A DNA stretch of 13,450 nt, from positions 1-13,450 of the forward strand of contig DLBG01000072.1 of NCBI GenBank assembly GCA_002494135.1, given 5' to 3'. Source of the stretch: Lachnospiraceae bacterium UBA7027 (GTDB lineage: Bacteria; Bacillota; Clostridia; Lachnospirales; Lachnospiraceae). This document shows, piece after piece, positions 7,891 to 13,450 of this stretch. Positions within the stretch are counted from its first letter, which is position 1; the number at the start of each line of letters is the position of its first letter. The notes under the pieces were generated by a model that was not told the origin of the DNA, searched no databases, and saw only the letters and a list, made by a program, of their open reading frames with translations. The position numbers and the translations under genes are program-made.

Positions 7891-10800
7891 GCAGCGCCTG
7901 TGAAACAGGATTCTGTGTCGGCGGTTAGCTATGCGACGATTTTGGGAAGTTCCGTGGATTATGGTATTGTAGCAGGGCATCTGATTCAAAAGGGACATAT
8001 GGAAACAACTTTTGCAACAAAGTTGTATACAAGTGATGCCAATAACGATATCGATTATCAGAATAAAACGGCTCATTTACTTATTGGGGCATTGGATAAT
8101 GGGACAAAGATTCGTCTAGGCAGAACAACTGCATCTGCATTGTATGTAGAGGCTACAGACGCTGTATTGGCGGGATTTGACCCTAATGTAGTATTGAATG
8201 GTTCCGGTGGAAATAGTGGTAATTTTCAGTTTGAAAACGGTTTTTCAGATGATTACAATAATCATCCGCCTGTTATGCCTGCAATCAATAATCAGGTAAA
8301 TGATAATGTGGATAGATTGGTTAATCGTGCAATCGAAAGAGTTGATGAAAATCAAAAGAAAGCAAATGATCCGCAGTATAAATTGGGCTCGGAATATATT
8401 AATGGTGGAAATATTAATATTGATGCCGATGAGTTTGAAAACAAGGTCGTATATGTTGATGTGACACCGGAATTACTTGAAAAAATGAAAGAAACGGGTC
8501 AGCTTAATATTTATAAAAGATCTTCTACGGTTGTTGTATTTAATATTGATAATGACGTAATTAGTGGAGATTATGTTCAACTTAAAAAATTCTTTGTTCA
8601 TGTAGGGGGAAAGAAGCTTTCATCGACGACAAGACCCAGCGGTAATATTACCGGAGGATACGATGATGATGATTCAGATATAACTTATGTTGATGATGAT
8701 AGAGAAATATGCCAAAAAATAATTTGGAACTTTAATACATCTAAAGATGTTAAACTTGATGGTGTTTCCGGTGCGTTTTTAGCACCTACTTCAAATGTTG
8801 AATTTACAGGTGGTAATGTTGCCGGATGGTTGGTATCCGGAAAAGAAGTAAATACAAATGGTATAGAGTTTCACTTTGTGTATCAGGGAGGTAGTAATGA
8901 TGCATATGGTCAGATGCATTTTTCGCTTCGCAAAGGGTTTACTGATAAATATGATACAAAAGACAATTTTGATAATGGAATTACAAAACCGAATACTTCC
9001 ATTGACATAACAGATGGAATGTTCAAGTTTATTTGGACAGAGTATAAGGAAGCCGGACATGAAAATAAAGTAGGCCAGTCTGAAACAATTAGTATCAAGT
9101 CAGATGGTACGGCCACATTCCCAGTTCTTACTTTTAGTAATCCCTCAGATACTCTTCACTATGTTGGAAAAGACTCAAGCAAAACGTTTTACTTTGACAT
9201 TAAGGAAGATAATGCAACAACTGCATTAGGAATAGAAAACTCTAAAGGATCTATTTCTATTAAGCTGGTTGTTAGTTGTGATGCCAATGGAAACTATAGT
9301 TATACGGTAGACCATAAAACAACAACCGGTAATGATGGAAAAACGGTTTATACAGATAAAAAGAATGTACAGATGCACGGTGTTCAGTTTGATTTGGGCG
9401 CATTCTATAATAGAACTGCATTAACTTTGAATAAAGTTGCTTCGGTAGATAATAAAGAACAGGTTGACGGGGCATGGTTGCAGATAGTCAGCCCGGATAC
9501 TGGATATGCCTTTGGCTCAAGCGGCGGAAAGGTATATAGTAATCCAGGAGTAGAAATAGTTGCGCAATATGCAGACGGGACTCCGGTAACAATTGAACTC
9601 GTTAATAAAGGCGGAAATGCAGATGGTTTAGATTGGTATAAAACAATTCAGTTCCAAACCAGCAAAGAGCATGGTGCAATTACTATTACCGGTTTGCGTG
9701 ATTCGGATTACACCTTACAAGAAATCCATACAACATACTTTTGGAATGTAGACGGTAATCCGACAGGGTACAAAAAAGCTGAAAATCAAAAATTCAAAAT
9801 CAAAGATGGAAGGATAGAGGGAAATAAAGAATCTTTGGATATCCTTACAATGATTGATGAACCTGAAAAAAAAGGAGATATCAAATTAACCAAGACAATA
9901 ACAGGTGACTTGTCGTCTGCGGAAATTGAGGGAGCTTTAAAATTCCATGTAACCGGTCCTAGCGGTTTTGATAAAACGTATACCGTAAAGGAAGGGGAAT
10001 TGAGACCTAATCCGGAAGGAAAATATGAAGTAGTTATTAGAGGTCTTGCACTAGGTGATTACACTGTAGAAGAGATTACTGAAACTCCTGAGGGATATGA
10101 TGCAATAATCAAGTATCAGGTTGGAACGAGTTCTTTAACTACGGGTAATAGTTTAACGGTTAGTGTTGAAGACAAGAAAACAAAAGATGTTGCATTCAAT
10201 GATGAATATAAGAAACAGGTTGGTAGTGTAGAAATCACCAAGGTGATGGACGGCACCAGCCAGACTGGTTATGATGCAACGAAGGAATATACCGTACAGG
10301 TTAAGTTCGATAAGGGTGGAAAGTATGATGTAACAGTAGGATCTGCAGCAAAGACTACAGTTACCTTCAAGGATGATACTGTAGAAGAATACAGCATCAA
10401 AGCTGGTGAGAAAGTCCTTATTGAAAAGGTACCGGTAGGAGTAACCTATACCGTAACCGAGAAGGATCTAACTTCAACTGATGTAGCTGCAGGATATTCT
10501 AAGAATGGAATCACCAACGGAAGCGGAAAGATTGCGAAAGATACCACAGCATCGGTAAGCGTAAAGAATAAGTACACTTATGTAGCACCGACATTGGGAT
10601 CCATTAAGCTTACCAAGACCATTACGGGTGATTTGACAGCTGCAGAGATTGCAGGAGATTTGAAGTTCCATGTAACCGGTGGACCGGATAACATGGATAA
10701 GACCTACACTGTAAAAGATGGAGAACTTACCCTGAACAGTGAAGGAAAGTATGAAGTAACCATTACCGGATTAAAAGACGGCAATTACACTGTTGAAGAA

Positions 10801-13209
10801 ACAACCAAGACACCTTCCGGATACGATGTAACGATTAAGTATCAGGTGGGAACTGACAGTGAAAAGACCGGAACATCTGCCGGAGTAACGATTTCCAGTG
10901 GATCAGATGTAAATGTTGCATTTAATGACGAATACAAGCAGCAGTATGGTAGTGTATCTCTTACCAAGACATTTGGCGGATTGGTTTCCGAAGATGAAGC
11001 TACGGGAGCAACGGAATTATATTTCCTGTTAAAGAATAAGACGACAGGCGAGTATATCGACAAAAACGGTAATACTACAAAAGATGCTTCTGCGGCAAAG
11101 ATTAAACTTGGCGATATGAATCATACTGTTGGAACTTGGGAGTGGACAAAGACTTTTGATAAGGTTCCCGTAGGTCAGTATGAGGTAACTGAATATAATG
11201 ATTCCATTTATTATGAGGAAAGCGGAAAGAAGATTGCTTATACGTTGACTCATGATGCAAATGATGTTACCGCAAAAGAAGTTGGAAAGAATGCAACAGC
11301 AGAATTAAAGGTTACTAATAACTATGCAAAGAAGACACTTCCTTTATATGGAGTAAAAATCAGCAAAGTTGCTGTAGCAGGTGGCCCTGAAATCCCGAAC
11401 GCAGTTCTTAAGGTAACGGCTGCAGATGACGAGAGCACCATACTTGAAAGCTGGACAACGGATGGCGCATCCGCACCGAAGGAAATCCAGTTGAAAGAAG
11501 GTGAGTATAAGTTAATCGAAATAACAGCTCCTGAAGGATATGAAATTGCGGAAAGCATTATCTTTAAAGTTTCGCTTGACGCTTCAGCACCTGATGGATA
11601 CGTTGTAGAGATTAAAGATAATAATACTTATACCACCGTTGATGATAAGACCGTTGTTATGATAGACGCTCCCTGCGGATCCATTGCAGTGAAGAAGACC
11701 GTAGTTCAGGAAGACGGAGCAACCTTTGGCGAACTTCTTAAGGATAAGGTATTCAAAATTGCATTAAAGAAGGGCGATCAGTACGTTCAGGATAAGGATA
11801 CCGGAGCACTTGGTGCAAATGCTAAATGGTTTGACGTAAAAGACGGTGAAGAGGTTGTCTTTAAGAATCTTAAGAACGGTGAGAAGTATACCGTAGTAGA
11901 AGACGAGAAAAAAGCCGGCATCGGAACCGCAGCAAAACTTACCGTAACCGGAAACAACGTTGAGGTTGAAGCAAAAGCCGGTAGCGTAAAGCATGAAATA
12001 AAGAACTCCTATCTTGCAAACGTTAAAATTTCCAAGGTGGAACTTTACGGACAAACCGGTATCATAGGTGCAGTTCTCGATCTTTACAAGGGAAGTACCT
12101 TAATTGAGGAGTGGACATCCACGGAAGAAGTTAAGTACTTCTGGCTGGAAGACGGTGAATATGAGATTAAAGAAAAGACCGCACCTCTGAATCACATCAA
12201 GTCACTGGGAACCATTAAGTTTACGGTAGCCCAGGGCGAGATTACTTCCGTAGATGACGAAAGAGGAAATACCGTTGGTAAGTTCAACGACGGAAACAAG
12301 ACAATTGAATTTAAGAATGACCCTGTAGGTGTACTTTCCGTAACCGTTAAGGAAGAGGATACCAAGAAACCTGTTCCGGATGCGGAAGTGGAAGTAGAAA
12401 TCACCGATACCGATAAGACCTTCCCGGATGGTTCCAAGAAAAAGACCTATAAGACCAACAGTGAAGGAAAACTGGTAGACGATGACGGCAATACGGATAT
12501 CCCCGTACCTGCAGGTAAATACAAAGTAACGGTTACCAAGGTTCCTGACGGATTCAAGGTAACAACCGGTGAAACCAAAGATATTACGGTACCGAAGGGC
12601 GGAAGCGCACATCATGATGCAGAAATCATTCCTCTCGGCGGAATGGATATCACCGTTAAGGAAAAAGATACGGATCGTGTTGTACCGAATGCAACCGTAA
12701 AGATTAAGACAAACGGCGGCAGAAAATTCCCCGGTGTTGCGAAAGATGAAATCACCTGTGTAACCGATGCAAACGGACAGATTACAAGTTACAAGGATGA
12801 CAACGGAGTAGAAAGACCTCTGAATCAGAAGGTTTTGGAACCCGGTGATTACAAAGTAACGGTAACGGCGGTTCCTGACGGATTCAATGTAGTTCTGAAC
12901 GAAGAGCAGACCGCAACGGTTAAGAGACGCGAGATTAACAGCTACATTGCCAAGGTTGCAAAGAAGTCCAGCAGCGGCGGTAGCAGCGGTGGAAGCAGCG
13001 GCGGAAGCTCAGGCGGCGGAAACTCCAATCCTCCCGCAGGCGAATCCGTAGTTATTTCGACCGGAACCGGTAAGATAACAGACACCATGTCCTTAAAGAC
13101 CGGTGAAAGCAATCTTCCTGTATTCTTATTTGCAGGTTCCATGGCAACACTTCTTGCAGGAGCAGTTGCATATGTACTTCTTGCAAAAAAGAAACGTAAA
13201 CAGAAATAA
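7765..13209 (+). CDS. Giant multidomain cell-wall-anchored adhesin or pilin-like protein (SpaA/Cna-B type)
   Basis: This 1,814-residue secreted surface protein has, in order: signal peptide (1-42), choice-of-anchor A head (56-375), Spy0128/FctA-like isopeptide domain (413-552), a prealbumin-like domain (553-703), repeat A1 (704-818), a related domain (819-944), repeat A2 (945-1060), a Cna-B-like domain (1061-1192), a SpaA-like domain (1193-1304, with ITAPEGY), a DUF5979-like domain (1305-1417), a second SpaA-like domain (1418-1522), paired repeats B1 and B2 (1523-1734), an SSGG linker (1735-1752) and a sorting signal (1776-1814). Such Ig-like domains often carry internal Lys-Asn isopeptide bonds. 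The ATG at 7765 has AGGAG at 7751-7755; an in-frame TTG at 7732 would overlap the sortase gene and lacks such a site. Ligand binding by the head is family-based inference. No classical YPK pilin motif is evident, so polymerisation is unproven. Confidence 0.92.
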   Translation: MAKRRINWKNVKKVGAVGLAALTIFSTFTFSGSILGGGRAEAAAPVKQDSVSAVSYATILGSSVDYGIVAGHLIQKGHMETTFATKLYTSDANNDIDYQNKTAHLLIGALDNGTKIRLGRTTASALYVEATDAVLAGFDPNVVLNGSGGNSGNFQFENGFSDDYNNHPPVMPAINNQVNDNVDRLVNRAIERVDENQKKANDPQYKLGSEYINGGNINIDADEFENKVVYVDVTPELLEKMKETGQLNIYKRSSTVVVFNIDNDVISGDYVQLKKFFVHVGGKKLSSTTRPSGNITGGYDDDDSDITYVDDDREICQKIIWNFNTSKDVKLDGVSGAFLAPTSNVEFTGGNVAGWLVSGKEVNTNGIEFHFVYQGGSNDAYGQMHFSLRKGFTDKYDTKDNFDNGITKPNTSIDITDGMFKFIWTEYKEAGHENKVGQSETISIKSDGTATFPVLTFSNPSDTLHYVGKDSSKTFYFDIKEDNATTALGIENSKGSISIKLVVSCDANGNYSYTVDHKTTTGNDGKTVYTDKKNVQMHGVQFDLGAFYNRTALTLNKVASVDNKEQVDGAWLQIVSPDTGYAFGSSGGKVYSNPGVEIVAQYADGTPVTIELVNKGGNADGLDWYKTIQFQTSKEHGAITITGLRDSDYTLQEIHTTYFWNVDGNPTGYKKAENQKFKIKDGRIEGNKESLDILTMIDEPEKKGDIKLTKTITGDLSSAEIEGALKFHVTGPSGFDKTYTVKEGELRPNPEGKYEVVIRGLALGDYTVEEITETPEGYDAIIKYQVGTSSLTTGNSLTVSVEDKKTKDVAFNDEYKKQVGSVEITKVMDGTSQTGYDATKEYTVQVKFDKGGKYDVTVGSAAKTTVTFKDDTVEEYSIKAGEKVLIEKVPVGVTYTVTEKDLTSTDVAAGYSKNGITNGSGKIAKDTTASVSVKNKYTYVAPTLGSIKLTKTITGDLTAAEIAGDLKFHVTGGPDNMDKTYTVKDGELTLNSEGKYEVTITGLKDGNYTVEETTKTPSGYDVTIKYQVGTDSEKTGTSAGVTISSGSDVNVAFNDEYKQQYGSVSLTKTFGGLVSEDEATGATELYFLLKNKTTGEYIDKNGNTTKDASAAKIKLGDMNHTVGTWEWTKTFDKVPVGQYEVTEYNDSIYYEESGKKIAYTLTHDANDVTAKEVGKNATAELKVTNNYAKKTLPLYGVKISKVAVAGGPEIPNAVLKVTAADDESTILESWTTDGASAPKEIQLKEGEYKLIEITAPEGYEIAESIIFKVSLDASAPDGYVVEIKDNNTYTTVDDKTVVMIDAPCGSIAVKKTVVQEDGATFGELLKDKVFKIALKKGDQYVQDKDTGALGANAKWFDVKDGEEVVFKNLKNGEKYTVVEDEKKAGIGTAAKLTVTGNNVEVEAKAGSVKHEIKNSYLANVKISKVELYGQTGIIGAVLDLYKGSTLIEEWTSTEEVKYFWLEDGEYEIKEKTAPLNHIKSLGTIKFTVAQGEITSVDDERGNTVGKFNDGNKTIEFKNDPVGVLSVTVKEEDTKKPVPDAEVEVEITDTDKTFPDGSKKKTYKTNSEGKLVDDDGNTDIPVPAGKYKVTVTKVPDGFKVTTGETKDITVPKGGSAHHDAEIIPLGGMDITVKEKDTDRVVPNATVKIKTNGGRKFPGVAKDEITCVTDANGQITSYKDDNGVERPLNQKVLEPGDYKVTVTAVPDGFNVVLNEEQTATVKRREINSYIAKVAKKSSSGGSSGGSSGGSSGGGNSNPPAGESVVISTGTGKITDTMSLKTGESNLPVFLFAGSMATLLAGAVAYVLLAKKKRKQK
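7930..8889 (+). other. Choice-of-anchor A head domain of the adhesin
   Basis: Residues 56-375 begin with YATILGSSVDYGIVAGH and ATKLYT, the typical opening of choice-of-anchor A domains. They end with GAFLAPTSNVEFTGGNVAGW and EFHFVYQG, the family's closing motif. A run of acidic residues (about 300-314, YDDDDSD then VDDDRE) sits in what looks like an inserted loop and might bind a cation. The DNA here is markedly more AT-rich than the rest of the window. Relatives are presumed adhesive, but no ligand can be assigned. Confidence 0.75.
9001..9420 (+). other. Spy0128/FctA-like isopeptide domain of the adhesin
   Basis: Residues 413-552 show the pattern of streptococcal pilin isopeptide-linkage domains: GMFKFIWTEYKEAG near the start, a strand pair around GTATFPVLTFSN (about 445-462), YFDIKEDN with the putative catalytic Glu, and a long YSYTVDHKTT hairpin. 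A similar fold forms the pilus shaft in streptococci whose pili are polymerised by a class B sortase. The assignment is by pattern only. Confidence 0.55.
9874..10218 (+). repeat. Adhesin stalk repeat A1
   Basis: Residues 704-818 run from GDIKLTKTITGDL to AFNDEYKKQ and align closely with repeat A2, sharing LTKTITGDL, LKFHVTG, DKTYTVK, KYEV, GYD, IKYQVGT and FNDEYK. The Lys near the start, the Glu in YTVEE and the Asn in FNDEY are plausible isopeptide residues. Despite the protein similarity, many synonymous positions differ from A2. Confidence 0.85.
10597..10944 (+). repeat. Adhesin stalk repeat A2
   Basis: Residues 945-1060 run from GSIKLTKTITGDL to AFNDEYKQQ and form the second copy of the A unit. 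It is separated from A1 by a different domain of 126 residues (819-944), so the larger unit may be A plus spacer rather than a simple tandem. Confidence 0.85.
12331..12639 (+). repeat. Adhesin membrane-proximal repeat B1
   Basis: Residues 1523-1625 form a small beta-sandwich of carboxypeptidase-regulatory/Cna-B type, with LSVTVKEEDTKKPVPDAEV at the start and KYKVTVTKVPDGFKV near the end. It directly abuts B2. Confidence 0.75.
12640..12966 (+). repeat. Adhesin membrane-proximal repeat B2
   Basis: Residues 1626-1734 match B1 at both ends (MDITVKEKDTDRVVPNATV and DYKVTVTAVPDGFNV), and the DNA of the second motif is also nearly the same. B1 and B2 are therefore a tandem duplication that has since diverged. 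Confidence 0.75.
12967..13020 (+). repeat. SSGG linker repeats
   Basis: Residues 1735-1752 consist of four SSGG units flanked by an extra Ser and Gly. The codons vary between units (AGC, TCA, GGC, GGT, GGA). This is a flexible, probably wall-spanning linker just before the sorting signal, and unit number could vary between strains. Confidence 0.9.
13090..13206 (+). other. C-terminal cell-wall sorting signal with non-canonical motif
   Basis: Residues 1776-1814 have the three-part layout of a sorting signal: SLKTGE (1776-1781), a hydrophobic helix (about 1785-1807) and a basic tail KKKRKQK. The proline of LPXTG is replaced by Leu and the first position is Ser. The adjacent class B sortase is the likely enzyme, cleaving after Thr1779 by analogy. 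Confidence 0.85.
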
Positions 13210-13228
13210 GTTTTAGGAGAAATGAATT

Positions 13229-13252
13229 ATGATACGAAGAAGACTGTCGTGA
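13229..13252 (+). CDS. Possible seven-codon leader ORF (MIRRRLS)
   Basis: ATG at 13229 follows AGGAG (13215-13219) with 9-nt spacing and encodes MIRRRLS, with stop TGA at 13250-13252. The stop falls in the loop of the downstream terminator hairpin, and three consecutive Arg codons (CGA AGA AGA) run into its 5' arm. It could be a leader peptide acting on the terminator, or a chance match. An alternative ATG at 13222 has poor spacing. Confidence 0.25.
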   Translation: MIRRRLS

Positions 13253-13270
13253 AAACGGCAGTCTTCTTTT
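13237..13270 (+). terminator. Rho-independent terminator after the adhesin gene
   Basis: AAGAAGACTGTCG (13237-13249) pairs with CGGCAGTCTTCTT (13256-13268) across a 6-nt loop: a 13-bp stem with one G-T wobble. The T tract is short (TTTT at 13267-13270) and is followed by G. It lies 27 nt after the adhesin stop and just before the next gene's ribosome binding site, so it ends the TetR/sortase/adhesin transcript, or attenuates read-through. Confidence 0.8.
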
Positions 13271-13284
13271 GAGAGGAAGGCAAA

Positions 13285-13450
13285 ATGAAAGAATACGGAT
13301 TTTACGGATGGAAAACAGCAGATATCCGGGATAAAAACGGCATGACACCGAGAGATTATTATGATATTCTGTTAAAGATCTGGTGCGCCGATACCTGCGC
13401 CCCGAGAATGCGTGAAAGCTGGAGCACGGCGAATCCGACGCTCGGACAGT
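13285..13450 (+). CDS. YunG-like protein, N-terminal part
   Basis: Only the first 55 codons are in the window; the gene runs off the right edge. The ATG at 13285 has a strong purine-rich ribosome binding site (GAGAGGAAGG, 13271-13280). The visible sequence, with LLKIWCADTCAPRMRESW followed by ANPTLGQ, resembles the start of small YunG-family proteins of Firmicutes, which have a Cys-rich opening and an NP-x-x-GQ-C motif. The function of that family is not established. It follows the adhesin terminator closely and could depend on read-through, since no separate promoter is apparent in the 75-nt gap. Confidence 0.55.
   Translation, partial: MKEYGFYGWKTADIRDKNGMTPRDYYDILLKIWCADTCAPRMRESWSTANPTLGQ

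Noticed and set aside
12202..12615. 137-residue open frame on the minus strand
   Set aside because: It lies wholly opposite the adhesin stalk, has no recognisable domain and no gene context, and the + strand frame is clearly coding.
9874..12966. Possible CRISPR or short tandem DNA array in the adhesin stalk
   Set aside because: The periodicity comes from homologous protein domains of about 100-130 residues that stay in frame; no short identical repeats with unique spacers are present.
12942..13142. 66-residue proline/leucine-rich open frame on the minus strand
   Set aside because: It is the complement of the SSGG linker and sorting-signal region; the Pro/Leu runs are a by-product of Gly/Ser codons.
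7765..13209. Canonical YPK pilin motif that would prove sortase polymerisation
   Set aside because: No clear YPK-type lysine motif was seen; GKVYSNPG near 9529-9552 is only superficially similar.

Overview
The window looks like chromosome of a mid-GC, Gram-positive, anaerobic Firmicute, most likely a gut-type member of the Lachnospiraceae/Clostridia. This rests on the strong AGGAG-type ribosome binding sites, a LPXTG-like sorting signal with a class B sortase, choice-of-anchor A plus SpaA/Cna-B surface architecture, a YunG-like protein, and codon usage. The genus is inference. Every gene I can support is on the + strand.

Region 1 (39-3275) is a tightly packed operon: a MoxR-type AAA+ ATPase, a DUF58 protein, and a polytopic membrane protein with a DUF4129-like cytosolic tail. 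The MoxR/DUF58 pair is a classic module; the third gene stands where a transglutaminase-like membrane protein often sits, but I see no transglutaminase domain. Region 2 (3331-5924) is a two-gene unit: a membrane acyltransferase of the acyltransferase-3 family and a membrane-anchored alpha/beta hydrolase. A near-consensus promoter overlaps the end of region 1, and a strong intrinsic terminator follows the hydrolase.

A 338-base intergenic region (5925-6262) holds that terminator, a set of short repeats and a TetR-type palindrome. It leads into region 3 (6263-13209), the most interesting part: TetR-family regulator, class B sortase, and a 1,814-residue cell-wall-anchored adhesin or pilin-like protein, spaced 3 and 23 nt apart, so probably one transcript. 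The adhesin has a signal peptide, a choice-of-anchor A head, a Spy0128/FctA-like domain, a stalk of about nine Ig-like (Cna-B, SpaA, DUF5979-like) domains including two repeat pairs, an SSGG linker and a non-canonical sorting signal, SLKTGE. The simplest reading is a self-contained surface-display cassette: the regulator senses a ligand and releases its own operator, the sortase is made, and the sortase attaches the adjacent adhesin to the wall. The adhesin gene is mosaic in composition, with an AT-rich head and a less AT-rich stalk.

After the adhesin there is a hairpin terminator preceded by a seven-codon mini-ORF with a good ribosome binding site. The window ends inside a YunG-like gene. 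I see no tRNA, rRNA, CRISPR array, insertion sequence or phage gene.
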